Assembly (NCBI GenBank): GCA_036365145.1
Contig: JAEOAD010000004.1
Coordinates: 53,461,501-53,525,500 of the forward strand
Direction of reading: 5' to 3'
Source: Orientallactaga sibirica
Lineage: Eukaryota; Chordata; Mammalia; Rodentia; Dipodidae
Length of the DNA stretch: 64,000 bases
Shown piece after piece: positions 1 to 11,746 of the stretch; the stretch's first letter is position 1; every line of letters begins with the position of its first letter. The position numbers and the translations under genes are program-made. Under the pieces are notes generated by a model. The model had not been told where the DNA came from, made no database searches, and worked only from the letters and a program-made list of their open reading frames with translations.

Positions 1-439
1 ATGGACACAGAGAAGAACAAGATGGCTTTGAGTAGATAAGCACTTTTCCCTCATAGAGTCTAAATTTGGATCATGTATGCGATAACGAGATTCTTTGTTT
101 ATGAGAAAATGTAGAGAACCAGACCAAAAAAAGAAAAGACATGAGATTCCTGGTTGATTCTGCCACTGTCACTTGGGCATTTTACATAATGCCTGGGTCT
201 CTGTTTCTTCATCAAGAACAGCAACTGTCATGATTAAACAATAGAATTTTGGTTAGAATCCAGATGGATAATATTTGTAGACAGGTTTTTAAAATGTGAA
301 AAGGCTACATAAACATTTAGTATTTCCATGAGTTAAGATTTCATCAAGGTTACTTGTGCTAGATTAAGCATGAATAAATGCTGATCTTCTCTTGACTTTT
401 AAGACTCGCAGAGGCTGCACATGCTCTCAGATAGAAATA

Positions 440-645
440 CCTGGGGAGATGGCTTAGCAGTAAAGGTGTTTGTCTGTGAAGCCTAAGGACCCTGGTTCGA
501 TTCTCCAAGTCCCACGTAAGCCAGATGCACAAGGGGGCGCACGCGTCTGGAGTTCGTTTGCAGTGGTTAGAGGCCTTGGTGCGCCCATTCTCTCTCTCTC
601 TTTCTCTGTCTGTCCCTAATAAATAAATGAATAATAATAATAAAA
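440..645 (+). repeat. B2-type tRNA-derived SINE with target-site duplication
   Basis: The head (ctggggagatggcttagcag) carries the pol III A box, and GGTTCGATTCTCC is the B box. The body is the one shared by all copies here (aagccagatgcacaaggggg, then ttcgtttgcagtggttagag), followed by a CT-rich stretch and an A/T tail. AGAAATACCTGGG occurs at 433-445 and again at 646-658 as a 13-bp target-site duplication. Confidence 0.9.
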
Positions 646-658
646 AGAAATACCTGGG

Positions 659-1070
659 TTATTTTCTGTTTACATATGTCTTCAGTGTGTATCTACATGT
701 GTGCATCCATGTAGTGTTTGTGTGAAGGACACTTTTTGGATAAGCATTGTTATGAGCCTGTGATAGTGATCCATTGTGTTAGCATTCATACACATGGTTA
801 ATGCACACCTTTCTTGTTGGTATTTTACCAATGATTTTTATCATTGGACAAACATAGACACTGGTATCCAGGGAAATGTAATAGAAATAAGTTGACAGGA
901 TCATATAGAAAAAATAATATTGCATACAGTTCTGTAGTTAATGTGGTTAATTTTCATGTTAGGGAAAGAAGGTAAAAATCCACATTAAAAAAATAGCTAG
1001 ACCATAAAAACAGAAGATAGTTCATTAAAACTATTTTCTAGGCCTGCCATAACCCTCTGCCCTTCAAATT
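659..1070. other. Unique AT-rich intronic sequence
   Basis: No repeat, ORF or motif is recognised here. The stretch runs between the first SINE and a MER5-like remnant. Confidence 0.5.
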
Positions 1071-1240
1071 CAGTGGTTCTCAACCTTGGATAACATTGCA
1101 ATCATCTGGGAAGCTTTAAAGATTGCAATGCCCAAACTCTACCTATAGATGATTCTTTCAGAACCTCTGGGCACTCAGCAGCGAGTGTTTTTAAAAGCTC
1201 CATGGGCAGTTATTCCAGTATGCATCTAGTTTGAGCTCTA
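1071..1240. mobile_element. MER5-like hAT (Charlie) DNA transposon remnant
   Basis: The left end reads CAGTGGTTCTCAACCTTGG, the typical terminal inverted repeat of the MER5 group. Inside are atcatctgggaagctttaaa and tttttaaaagctccatggg, which match the internal consensus of these non-autonomous elements. The right end is degraded. This is an ancient mammal-wide insertion with no coding capacity. Confidence 0.7.
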
Positions 1241-3264
1241 CTTCTCATCTCTATCTTTAGTATCATATTGGATTTACAGATCCCAATGCTATTTTGACTC
1301 CATCTTTGTCTCTTTCCTCTGTATTTATTCTTACCAAGTTCAGCAGCTTCTCTAGCTGCATGGGCTTGAACCTTCATTCCCAGGAATGCTAGCCTAACTC
1401 AGGCCTTTGTAGCTTAATACTTAGCTTTCTTCAGTTCTTCCTACATTGCATTCTGAGACATTTTGAAACAACAGTTTTAAACAGTTTTGTCTCTTGACTT
1501 ATGGAGATGTACAGTTTTAGAAATAGGAATCAGGACCCCGTTAATCAAAGTCACAACAGTAGACCCTCTGGTTGTTCATATACCCATTGCAACACTTTGC
1601 AGTTGGAATAGAATTGAAACATTGGGACAATGGGATGTTTTATGAACTACTTCCCTGTCATCCTGAAATTCCACTGAAATTCCACTGGGGGCTTGGGAAC
1701 ATGGGCTGGAGAGCAAGGAAAGGAACAGTCTGAACAGGAGGCATTCCCATCTCTCTTCTTGAATGCCCCATCCTCTCCTTAAGCAACAGCAGATGCATCC
1801 TGGTTTCTTAGTATATATTTGGATGATACTTGTATTTCATGAGAACAGAAGCCAGTCTCACTGGTGCAAGAAACAAGATGAAACTTTGAAAACTACTGGT
1901 GACCTCAGAGAGGTTAAATGACTCATCCAAAGTCATGTAGCTGATTTGTGCCCTTTGTTCCTGTTTGCATGATCTCTTCACTCTCACTGAAAATGAGAAG
2001 CAATACCATGGCAGCACTTGACATGGGCCTTATACATACAGGTGTTCAGCAAATATTTATTGAATGAAAACTTGAATGAGCATGACATTGTGCTTTTTGG
2101 TCTCTGTTCATATTGTTACTATTTAAAGAAATAACCTCTTTTATTTTTCTAAAAAAAAAAATCTCTTCATCTCATAAAAGCACACCTTGAATGCATATCT
2201 TATCCTATTTGTGCCTCTGAGGCCTTCTACACACATGACTATAAAATAGTGTATCTGAGTGTATTGAAGAATTTTAAAAAGCGATCCTGTATTGTAATTA
2301 TTTCTGGCACATCCCTTCTCCATAACTGGATTGTGTGTCTAGTCCTTGACATGCAGGGCCCTTGCTGCCTGTACCTTTGTCCCCTACAGCTCATACAAAG
2401 CTCAGTAAATCCTCATAGTGTTGGATTACTGGATTGCCCTGCAGCACAGTCCGCTTTTTCTTTTTCTTTTCTTTTTTCTATTTCTAAAAGTAATTAAAAA
2501 CCAGTGGAATAAAATATCCCAGAATCTGAATTGTGAATTTATATTCAGTATTATAATAGATGCTGCTTTATTAAACAATTAAACAGGATTTTTTATGTCC
2601 ATAAAATTCCTTTCCCCTTGAAATAAACTTGCATTCTTTTTAGTTTGACCTTTTTTTTTTAAGCAAAAGATTGAAGCAGGAAAAGAAAGTAGATTAATAA
2701 TTTGGTTATTTCTGCCAAGACTTTTTTTTTTTTTCCTGAGGTCTCTGAGTATTAGGCATCTCAGTCATTTAGCATACTAGCTCCGAAAAGTGAGGCCAAA
2801 CTCCAGCTCCATGGGAAAAACACTTGGGAAATGGCCAATCCAATGTGAGCCAAGTCAAATTTGCCTTCCTTGTTCAAAGCCATATTTCCTGGCTGGACCA
2901 GTTAGAATTTTTCTTTGAAGAAAAAAGTATTTCTGGATAGGTTTCAAGTTCTTTTATCCACAGCAGTGACTCCAGCTTCTCTACAGAGTTCTTCTTAAGC
3001 CAGTAGGAAATGTGATTCTAACATTTTTTTTTTCCCTAGAAAAGTATTCAAATGCATGTTGTGCCCCTGAAGAATTTAAACTTTGATGGAAGTCCCTTTC
3101 TGTGTCCATCTTCTTCCTTAGGTTTAAAGTTCTACAAGTGCACAAATAAACAAATATTTAATACATACTTGGTCTTCATCATGCTTCAAAAATCATACCA
3201 GACTTAAAGTAATTGTATATTTTTGTTATATTTTAAGAGATTACATTGTTCAAAGTTTAATGCA
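1241..3264. other. Mostly unique intronic sequence with one MIR remnant
   Basis: A MIR-like core (gagaggttaaatgactcatc, then a degraded copy of the usual accession of 'caaggtcacacagct') sits at about 1850-1965. The rest is AT-rich with several short homopolymers. Small ORFs here have no recognisable similarity. Confidence 0.5.
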
Positions 3265-3430
3265 GGGCTGGAGAGATAGCTTAGTGGTTAAGGTGATTGC
3301 CTGTGAAGCCTAAGCACCCAGGTTTGACTCCCAGAACCCACATACCTATGGTGGCACATGCATTTTGACTTAGTTTGTAGTGGCTGGAGGCCCTGGCATA
3401 CCCATTCTCTCTATCTTAAGTAAATATATA
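3265..3430 (+). repeat. B2-type SINE, diverged
   Basis: The head GGGCTGGAGAGATAGCTTAG is followed by a degraded B box (ggtttgactcccag), the gtggctggaggccctggcat core and a short CT tract. It is older than most copies here. No clear target-site duplication was found. Confidence 0.8.
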
Positions 3431-3804
3431 TTATATCAAAACAGAGAGAAAAATTATGGCATCATTCAGATCACATTGCCACATCTGTAAAGTTGGGACT
3501 TTAGACACATAATCCCCAGAGAACATTCCAGTGTAGAATGAGACCCTAACTCAACCCACTGCCCCCCCCAAAAAAAAGCAATCTAGACCATTCACATTCA
3601 TTGAATGTATAAATTAAGAAGATGATACAGTACAAAGGATAAAGTTTGAGAAACTGAAGAGAAGGGACATATTAGAAGAAGTGAGTACTCTTAAGTTATG
3701 TACAGCAAAAGCGAGAAACCAAAGAAAACTGGGCTTTTGAACTTGTTGCTCTGTATACAAGCATTTCATAACAAGGAAATGGTGGTTTTGAAAATAATAC
3801 CATG

Positions 3805-4010
3805 TATTGTGAAGGGAAGTCACTAAAGTGTTTGCCTCACAAGCATGAGGACCTGAGTTCAATTCCTCATACCCACACAAATGCTGGATGTGGTGTGCAT
3901 TGTGCCTGTAATGCCTGCAATGGGGAGATGGAGACAGGCAGATCCCTGGAGCTTGCTGGCCAACAATGTTGCACTCCAGGCAAATGAGAGACCCTGCCTC
4001 CAAAAGAGTG
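3805..4010 (+). repeat. B4 SINE (ID-B1 composite)
   Basis: The first half resembles an ID element (gtgtttgcctcacaagcatg, ttcaattcctcata). The second half is the typical B4/B1-derived part (gatccctggagcttgctggc, then gagagaccctgcctcc). The order ID then B1 identifies B4. The 173-residue minus-strand open frame across this segment is an accident of repeat sequence. Confidence 0.75.
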
Positions 4011-4579
4011 TACAGTATATCTGAGAATAACATTCTTGGTTGTCCTGCAGTATTCACATGCATGTGCTCACCTGTGCATGTGCACCCACACAACACCCTG
4101 ATACTCATGCAAAATAATAATAATAATAATACCATGGTAGAAAGTTAGACTTTTCAGGAAGCAATTCGCTAGAGACTAAAGCTGGTACATTTTTTAAAAG
4201 TAGAGTCCACAAGCTTGCTCTAATAGCATGTATTTCATGTAGCTTCAGTCTATATGTGATCACCAATAACAAATTTTCTCTATTTTATGTTTGAATTTGG
4301 TGGATCCATATCCACTAACATAATCATCCACTTGCCATTTGCAATGGTATAAAATAGCACAAATTTCTAAGTAGCCATAGACTACTTTTTAATGAACAAA
4401 TTATTCCAGATAAATTCCTTTTTTAGGATAAGATGTCAAGCCTTGTAATGTGTGCTTATGAAGAAAGTATGTAGTAAGGAAATACAAACTATATAGTCTC
4501 ATATGATGTCATAAGTGAACTGAACATAAAAACTGCACATCTACAGGCTTCATAACCATAGAGTTGATTCTCACTCTCC

Positions 4580-4650
4580 AGGGACTATTGGCAGCTTATA
4601 GGTACTTGTTTCAGTCAGTTTTGCATTGTTGGCAGAAACCATCTGACCAA
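4580..4650 (+). repeat. Interspersed rodent repeat, left part (split by B1)
   Basis: The sequence ttttgcattgttggcagaaa...ctgaccaag resumes after the B1 and purine tract as agaacagcttgtggcgaaaa...gttgattttagcttttagac (4976-5110). The segment at 14310-14650 carries a related copy (cattgttggtacagagcacc, cagcttgtgggagtaaaggg, ggttgattttggcc). It is a known-looking rodent element that I cannot name with confidence; a MaLR-type origin is a guess. Confidence 0.5.
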
Positions 4651-4798
4651 GCAAGGTGTGGTGGCACACGCCTTTAATCCCAGCACTCAGGAGGCAGAGA
4701 TAGGATCACGGAGAGTTTGAGGCCACCCTGAGACTACATAGTGAATCCCAGGTCAGCCTTGGTTAGAGTGAGACCTTACCTTGAAAAACAAAAAAAAC
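4651..4798 (+). repeat. B1 SINE
   Basis: The sequence includes GGTGTGGTGGCACACGCC, tttaatcccagcactcagga, accctgagactacatagtga and gtcagccttggttagagtga, followed by an A-rich tail. It interrupts an older interspersed repeat, and its tail has grown into a long purine tract. Confidence 0.9.
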
Positions 4799-4804
4799 AA
4801 GGGA

Positions 4805-4836
<32 letters not shown>

Positions 4837-4882
4837 GGAGGGAGGGAGGGAGGGAGGGAGGGAGGGAGGGAGGGAGGGAGGA

Positions 4883-4954
<72 letters not shown>

Positions 4955-4957
4955 AAA
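4799..4957 (+). repeat. 159-nt pure purine tract: (GAAA)n (GA)n (GGGA)n (GAAA)n
   Basis: The stretch contains only A and G. It starts with GAAA units, passes through GA and GGGA units and ends with GAAA units. It sits directly on the 3' tail of a B1, which is a common origin of such microsatellites. The lysine/arginine-rich and leucine/phenylalanine-rich open frames here are artefacts. Confidence 0.95.
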
Positions 4958-4975
4958 TAATAAAGTACACCCAAC

Positions 4976-5130
4976 ACCCAACCAAGAACAGCTTGTGGCG
5001 AAAAAGGTTGATTTTAGCTTTTAGACTCAAGGGGAAGCTCCATGATAGCAGGGGAACATGACGACGGCATGAGCACACAATGATATGTTTGCATCTATTG
5101 GAGCACTCAGAGGATAACTTCTGTGGTACC
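4976..5130 (+). repeat. Interspersed rodent repeat, right part
   Basis: This is the continuation of the element starting near 4580. It matches the copy at 14350-14450 through the cagcttgtggc and gttgattttagc words. The right edge is uncertain. Confidence 0.45.
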
Positions 5131-5219
5131 TCGTGGCCAGGGTTACCTGAAAACATATGTCTGTCTAGTTTACTCATCCCAATTTTTGTTGAAATGTGAT
5201 CTCTTAAATAGTATGCTTC

Positions 5220-5525
5220 ATATTTCTTTTAATGGTTTTATTTCTCTCCCCCCCTTTCTGTATGTGTACATCATGGTGTGCATGTGGGGGTCAGAGACCA
5301 CCTGGAAGTGTTTGTGTTTCGCCTTCTTTGAGACTGGGATTCTTGCTGCTACAAATGCACACCAGAGTCTGGTTCCCAAGCTTTGGATTTTGATCTCCCT
5401 CCTATTGGTATGGATACATTAGGATCACAGACACATGTACCACTTTGTCTCTGGCTTTATACGGATGTTAGGGAATTGAACTCTGGGCCAAGCAAGCACC
5501 TTTAATGCCATTTCGCTTTCATCTT
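5220..5525. repeat. Old degraded rodent repeat, family not assigned
   Basis: The words ggatgttagggaattgaact and ccaagcaagcacctttaatg resemble the antisense of tRNA-derived rodent SINEs. The rest is too diverged to place. Confidence 0.3.
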
Positions 5526-5634
5526 AGATGTCTTATAAGAGTATATAAGCTATGTTTCTTAGACTGGGATATATAGACTCTAATATGTGTTCTCTTAAAT
5601 CCATGAGAGTTGTTTTGTTTCATTTTATTGATTT

Positions 5635-5836
5635 GTCATGACTGAAAGTGCTATACAACTGAGCTATACCCAGCATTGGGATTTTTTTTTTTTTTTTGAG
5701 ACATAATCTCCATTTTATGAGATATGTTCTCTATGAAACTGGCCTTGAAATTCCTATGTAGCTCAGGAAGGCTCCAAATTTGATCCTGTCTTTACCTCCA
5801 AAGTGTTTTTCTTATAGATGTGCATCACAACATCTA
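5635..5836 (-). repeat. ID fragment followed by old B1 fragment, antisense
   Basis: The sequence gctatacaactgagctatac is antisense ID. After a T run, tgaaactggccttgaaattc, tctttacctccaaagtgttt and tgcatcacaaca are antisense B1 words with many substitutions. Confidence 0.55.
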
Positions 5837-5944
5837 TTTGCTGAGAATTTTTAAGTGTATATTTTTATTTTAATGATAATTACAATGAATATTTATAAGA
5901 ATAAATTAAAGTGTTGTTTTGATAGTTAAAAATTGAAAATAGAG

Positions 5945-6165
5945 TGTACTTGGGAGACAGCTCAAAGCCATGCAAGTATAATGGCCTTTGAGGGCCTGGT
6001 TTGATCTGAGTTCAATTCCCCAGTACCCACATAAATAGTTGGACATGCTCACACATGCCTGCAACACCAGATCTTTGGGGAGCAGAAACCAGAGAATCAC
6101 TGGGACTCATTCAGTCTGACTGAAAAACATCAGCTCTGGGTTCAGTGAGACACTTTGTCTCAAGA
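5945..6165 (+). repeat. B4 SINE (ID-B1 composite)
   Basis: An ID-like head with ttcaattccccagtacccac is followed by B4 words (cacacatgcctgcaacacca, cagctctgggttcagtgaga, ctttgtctcaag). The next SINE is inserted at its 3' end. Confidence 0.7.
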
Positions 6166-6178
6166 AAATGAGTGTATG

Positions 6179-6325
6179 GGGCTGGAGAGATGGCTTAACG
6201 GTTAAGGTATTTGCCTGCAAAGCCAAAGGATCCCTGTTCGATTCTCCAGGACCCACATAAGCCAGATGCACAAGGGGTCCCATACATCTGGAGTTCCTTT
6301 GCAGTGGCTGGAGGCCCTGGTGCAT

Positions 6326-6370
<45 letters not shown>

Positions 6371-6406
6371 CTTTCTCAAAAAAATAAATAAAAATATTTT
6401 TTAAAA
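6179..6406 (+). repeat. B2-type SINE inserted in B4 tail, with target-site duplication
   Basis: The head GGGGCTGGAGAGATGGCTTA, the B box tgttcgattctcc, the shared body, a long (CT)n at about 6329-6367 and an AAATAAA-type tail are all present. The direct repeat AAGAAAATGAGTGTATG (6162-6178) recurs with one change at 6407-6423. The order of insertion (B4 first) is clear. Confidence 0.92.
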
Positions 6407-6579
6407 AAGAAAATGAGTATATGAACAAAGGAGGCAGAAATCCCATTGTTCTCTCTGGCCTTAGTGTATGCACAGGGCACATGCTTATGCCCACACTTAT
6501 GTTCTGCTGCATATATCCACCATATCACATATACGTTTATAAAAGAATATGTTACGTTTAAAAAAAAAAAAAAAAACTT

Positions 6580-6847
6580 GGGAGCTGGAGAGATGGCTTA
6601 GCAGCTAAGGTGCCTGCCTCCTAAGCCTAAGAATGCTGGTTCCAATCTCCAGGTCCCACATTTAGCCAGACACAAAGTAACGCAAGGGTGCAATGCCACA
6701 CTTGCCCACAAGGGGGCTCACACATCTGGATTTCGTTTGCAGTGGCTGAGAGGCTGCTGGCGCACCCATTCTCTATCAGTCTCCCTCTCCCTCTTTCTCT
6801 GTCTCTCTCTGTGCCTCTCAAAAAAAAAAAAAAAAAAAAAAAAAAAA
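6580..6847 (+). repeat. B2-type SINE, long variant with internal insertion
   Basis: The head gagctggagagatggcttag and the body are present. Between the B box and the cacaagggggc word there are about 30 extra bases (gcaagggtgcaatgccacac followed by ttgcc). Related insertions occur in the copies at 11514 and 51560. It ends in a long A run (about 6821-6847). Confidence 0.85.
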
Positions 6848-6865
6848 GACTTGGTAAATTTATGA

Positions 6866-7470
6866 ATTTTGGGTTTATTTACTTGTTTTTATTAAATAGA
6901 GATTTTGTATGGACACAACATGTGTTGGTACCATTATTTCCCTCCTCTCTGCCCCCATACCACTGAGGGCCCTCCTCAGTGGGGTTGCTGGTATTCACCA
7001 TGGTGCTATGGGTTATGAGTTATGAGAGCAGCAGTCAGTCAATATAGGGGCAGGGCAATGCCTCTGGATATTCTCTCCCACCCTATGGCTCTTATAACCT
7101 TTCCTCCCTCTCTTCCACAAAATACCCTGAGCCTTGGTGGGTGTGTTTTAAATCTACTTTAATGTTGAGCACTCAGCAGCTTCTGTATTATCTGCTTGGT
7201 AGTTTTGAGTATCATCAGCTTCTGTCTCTACCCAGGCTCAGATGGTCAGGCTCACCATGGAAGCTCATCTTGTCAATTCTTCTGTGGTTTCACTTGGGCC
7301 CTAGCCTATGTTTGAGGGGTAGTTTATCTCCTAATAGGGAGTCTGCTATCTATTCTTATCTTGTTGATAGATTTTGGTTGTTCTTGGTCCTCCTTACTTC
7401 CATTTTTTTACCCCTAATGGAGCTCTAGCTTGGTTATGAGATTGCCATCTTGAAAGGAAGTCTGGGCTCT
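6866..7470 (-). mobile_element. LINE-like retroelement 3' end, truncated, minus strand (copy 1)
   Basis: It shares an ordered set of words with copies at 26647, 29820 and 30830 (tgttggtaccat, ggctctta..aacctttcctcc, ccctgagcc). All copies begin on the plus strand at a T-rich edge, as expected for the A-rich 3' end of a minus-strand retroelement. There is no reverse transcriptase ORF. An L1 3'-UTR origin is inferred from the best copy at 30830-32282. Confidence 0.5.
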
Positions 7471-8115
7471 ATTACATTAAAATTCAATTTTCATCCATCT
7501 AGGCACTGGTTTTGTAACCTATTGTAACTTTAGAATAAGTTTTCCTTTGAAAATGAGTTAGATTCCTTAGGTTTAACCTTATGTATTGAATTTAAGTAAA
7601 ACAGAACCAAAGTTAAAAAATCCATTCACATGTGCTCTCTTTAGCATGATTTACCTAGGATACAGACTTAAGCTTCTTATTTTGTTAAGTGGAAGTTTGA
7701 TTACAGACTAGTATCATGGATTGGAATAATTAAAAATCAACTGATGACTACATTTCTAATGAATTTTATGATTAATACTGTCATAAGTGTGATGTTGAAT
7801 TGTAAACATGCTGATACCCTTTAACTTAGTATAAAACACCAACCCTTCAATGCTTCCCAGGTATTTGTTTGGTAGGTCAAACTTGTGCTGCCACTAACCC
7901 CATTTGACAAAATATTAAGTAAATATTTTAAAATATCATATATTTTAGAATCCTAGATTTAGATGGGTATAGTTGAGTCAATATCCAGAGAAACAAATCT
8001 TAATGTGATCCTATTGTAAATATCGCCCATCTTTCTCATGTCTTCCTACATAAAAGTTTGAGTTTTTCCATACAGTTAAGAGGGCAAAGTACATGCATGA
8101 GCAAAAGAAACAATG
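7470..8115. other. Unique AT-rich intronic sequence
   Basis: Nothing is recognised between the LINE-like copy and the next SINE. Confidence 0.4.
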
Positions 8116-8124
8116 AAAGTACTC

Positions 8125-8357
8125 TAGGGCTAGAGAAATGGCTTAGTGGTTAAGGCGTTTGCCTTCGAATCAAAGGATCCTGGTTCGATTCTCCAGGACC
8201 CACGTAAGCTAGATACACAAGGGGCACATGCATCTGGAGTTTGTTTGCAGTGGCTAGAGGCCCTGGCATGCCCATTCTCTCTCTGTCTGATGCTCTTCTA
8301 TCTCTCTCTGCTTGCAAATAAATAAATTAAAAATAAAATTAAATTAAATTAAAATTA
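8125..8357 (+). repeat. B2-type SINE with target-site duplication
   Basis: The sequence GGGCTAGAGAAATGGCTTAG, the perfect B box GGTTCGATTCTCC, the shared body, a CT tract and an (AAATT)n tail are present. AAAGTACTC at 8116-8124 is repeated at 8358-8366. Confidence 0.92.
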
Positions 8358-8464
8358 AAAGTACTCAAGCACAAGAAGTTAATAGAAGTAGTTATGGGAA
8401 GACGTGGGTGCTGAGCATGTGGCTATGTGCATGCTGAGTCCCAAAAGCTTGTATCTGAGTCTGG

Positions 8465-8625
8465 GTCAGTGGTCCTTAGGCACTAGTATCTCTAAGATCT
8501 CTAGGCTGCACCACAGAACTTCTGGTTAAGTAGATCTTAGGTAGGGATCGAGGATTCTAATGGGTTCCCTTGTGAGGTTTCTGCTGGTCCTGGGACCACA
8601 CTTTGAGAACCACTATCCTGAATTT
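8465..8625. mobile_element. MER5-like hAT DNA transposon remnant
   Basis: The right end reads CTGCTGGTCCTGGGACCACA then TTTGAGAACCACTA, the classic MER5 terminus. The left end (ggtcagtggtccttaggcac) is its degraded inverted partner. The middle keeps aacttctggttaagtagatc-type words. Confidence 0.7.
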
Positions 8626-9548
8626 AGAATTTTAGATTGTATGTAGCTATTTAAATCCACAGCTCTATTTTGCATGCACGACATCACAAATTCCAGAATG
8701 TTCTGGTTCCTGCTAGAAACAATCTGTGTGCCAAATCTTACACACCAAGAACAAATAAAAGCATATCCACACAACAATTGGAAGGAAAGGACATGGAAAA
8801 CTTACAAAGAAAACAGAACAATAAAGTTTATTTAGGCTCTGTTGCATCCATTTCTGTTAATAGGACCCAGGCTTTTTTGTCCTGTGAGAAGAGACTGTTA
8901 GCCCAAATGTGGCATTAAAAAACACCTTTCCATTGACTTCATACAATTTTCTAAGAGTTAATTTAAAACACTGTTTATGGATAAAGTTTTGAAGGTGAAC
9001 ATGTATTATGCTATTCCTAAAGGATCATTCTCAGAAGCTACTATAGATCCATCAGGATTAGTGGATTCTAACCAAAGACTCAAGAGCTGACTCTGTACTT
9101 TTTGGAAATCCATTTAAATACACTGTGCTTCACCTTTTATGTCTATGAGGAGAGGTCATAGCACTTGTATTTGAGTTTACTTTTTTACTTATTGTCAGAA
9201 ATGCTGTAAAGAGCAACCTGGAGCTCATGCTACTCTTCAGAAAAAGCAGGTACAAATAAACCCAGAGAACTGCCACAGTCCCTCTCAGAGATCATATTTT
9301 CTATATAATTCTTCACTCCTACTTCGTCTGCTGATATAGAAAATTAAACATTTTTCAACTATATGGTACTATTTCAAAATTTTCATAAGAGACATCAAGT
9401 TATCAAATAATTCCCATCGCATAAAATTAAACAGTTGCTTACTCTTCTCCAAGTTTAGGGTAAATTTTCCATTTTCATTTCACTGTGTCTTCTTATGAAC
9501 AATTAAAAGAACTGGCAATGTCAAAATGAAGAGAGCTATAGGCCAGAA

Positions 9549-9588
<40 letters not shown>

Positions 9589-11003
9589 CTCCACATTGGT
9601 TTCAGTGTTAACTTTACAGGGTAAGAATTTCAGAAATAGATTTTTAAAATTTATTTATAGAATACTACAAATAATAGGAAAGCCATGCAAGGAGGCATTA
9701 GTAAAACTCTCATTTTAAAAATTAACTTAATTTGTCTAAAAAGAACATAAAGAAAAACAATATGTTAGCTGGTATAAAACAATGGTACAGAAAAGTCCTC
9801 CCTTTCCTCAGCCCTTGAGAAATGCTGAATTTGAGTTAATAAAGCTAAATGCATCAGACTTTTAGGACACTTCCAGTTATAGGTTCAGTATAAAGATAGG
9901 GAGTTGGTACTGAGAAAGAAGCGAGAAAATCAGGCTCTTAGCTTTGTGCTTAATAGCTGCATTCATCCACTCATTTTAATAATGGCTTCAAATACCCCCC
10001 TGCATGCTAGTGGATAAGGCTGAGAAATTTATTTGTATTCTATTTAAGTATATTAAATGGTAGCTATGTGGTGGAACCTACTGGGTCCTATTGCAGATAT
10101 TATTGCGTCTAATTATCTAACATGTTTTGCAGACAGATACTAAACAGATGAAGGAACAGTGGTTCAAACAGAGTCCAATGACATGACCACTCCCTAGAAA
10201 AAAATGCTAAAAGGATGAACTTGTGCTCCAGGCTGGGCTTATTTGGCTCCAAACACAAGGCTTTTAACTAACGTGTTTTGATGCTGTTATGACACTTTGT
10301 GCAAGGCCATGAAAATACAATGAAAATCAAAACAGATCATCCTTGCCCCAGAAATGATACACTTTCCATTTCCTCTTGAGGCTGGTGTAAGGTATGGCAG
10401 TGCATGGCTTTATCACTAGATCTTTCTAAATTCCAGACAATTAATGGAAGGCTCTAATGAGACTAGTACATGTATTTGGGAGAGTCATTTTTCTAATTTT
10501 TCTTCCTTAGGAAATGTGTCTAAATTTTAGACATTTCAGTGAACTTGAGCTCATGCACTGAAATCTGGGGTACGGAACCATCTAGGGTAAAGTACAGATA
10601 GAAAAATAGACTATGCTTGTATCTGTGGCTGAAGATCATTCCTTGTCGAGGAGAGAATTTGCTGTCAGATGAAACTTCCTGCTGTAAACCACAGAGATGA
10701 AGTCTGTTACTTAAGCTTGCTTCCCTCAGGGATTCCATGTGTCATCACAAGTTCTTTCCGTTCGAAGAAATCCTTAAGTGGATCCCACATCTCAAGCATG
10801 ATGTTTATTTCCACTTTGTAGTTCTGTGCCTCCACACTTAGGGCAAATTCATTAGCTGCCCACTTGCATCCATTCTAACTAAGGAAGTCCTTCTTAGTGT
10901 AAATTGCCTTATAACAATCTGCTTAGTTCCTGCCCTCACACATGTTTTTATTTTCTGATCAGAATTCTTACCAGATGTACATTGGCTTTAAACACTCATC
11001 AGT
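8626..11003. other. Unique intronic sequence with one (CA)n
   Basis: The only recognised items are a (CA)n at 9549-9587 and a possible very old MIR near 10140-10290. ORFs are short and unsupported. Confidence 0.45.
9549..9587 (+). repeat. (CA)n microsatellite
   Basis: About 19 uninterrupted CA units. Confidence 0.98.
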
Positions 11004-11206
11004 ATAAGCTGGAGAGATAGCTTAGTGATTAAGTCATTTGCCTACAAAGCCTAAGGACCTAAGTTTGATTCCCTAGGTCCCACATAAGCCTGATGTACAA
11101 GGTGGCACATGTGTCTGGAGTTAGTGTGCAGTGCCTGGAGGCCCTGACATGCCCAATCTCTCACTATCTGCCTCTCTCAATAAATAAGTAAATAAAATAT
11201 TTTTAA
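11004..11206 (+). repeat. B2-type SINE
   Basis: The head agctggagagatagcttagt, a degraded B box, the shared body ending in ctggaggccctgacatgccc, a CT stretch and an AAATAA tail are present. Flanks share acac(t)catcag, a weak target-site duplication. Confidence 0.85.
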
Positions 11207-11513
11207 AAACACATCAGAAACAGAAAGTGAAGTTTTATGATCTCTTTTGTAGTTTATATACAAATTAAAATTGATAAGGGAACTAAAAGAAATAGGCACG
11301 AGGAAAGGCACACAACAACTTTTAAAATGTATTCAAAAAATATGAAGTCAGTGCAAAGGTTATTTTTTAGACTGATACTTATAAACCTACAATGTGTACA
11401 TATTAACAAGGTAGCATGTAACATTTGAATTTTCTCAGATTCTTGTTTTTATAAACATTTTATTAACAGCTTCCATAAGTTTAGAAAATAAACCATAAAT
11501 ATTCACCTGATAG

Positions 11514-11746
11514 GGCTGGAGAGATGGTCTAGCAGTTAGCCTGTGAAGCCTAAGAACTCACGTTTGAATCTCCAGATCCCACATAAGCCAGAAACATAAT
11601 CCAAGTGTGCAGTGTCACACAAGGGGGCGCTTGCGTCCTGAGTACATTTGCAGCAGCTGAAGGCCCTTGCATGCCATTCTCTGTCTCTTTCTCTCCCTCT
11701 TTCTCTCTATCTCTTTATCTCTTTCTCTCAAATAAAAAAAAAAAGA
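11514..11746 (+). repeat. B2-type SINE, long variant with internal insertion
   Basis: The head agggctggagagatggtcta is present and part of the A-box region is deleted. An inserted block (aatccaagtgtgcagtgtca) lies before cacaagggggcgc, as in the 6580 and 51560 copies. The tail is CT-rich followed by an A run. Confidence 0.85.

Noticed and set aside
3614..4135. 173-codon open frame on the minus strand, the longest complete one in the window
   Set aside because: It crosses a B4 SINE and flanking intron, and the product has no recognisable motif.
8125..8357. tRNA gene (A and B boxes present)
   Set aside because: The boxes belong to a tRNA-derived SINE with tail and target-site duplication. No acceptor stem or cloverleaf is completed. 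The same holds for the other B2-type copies.
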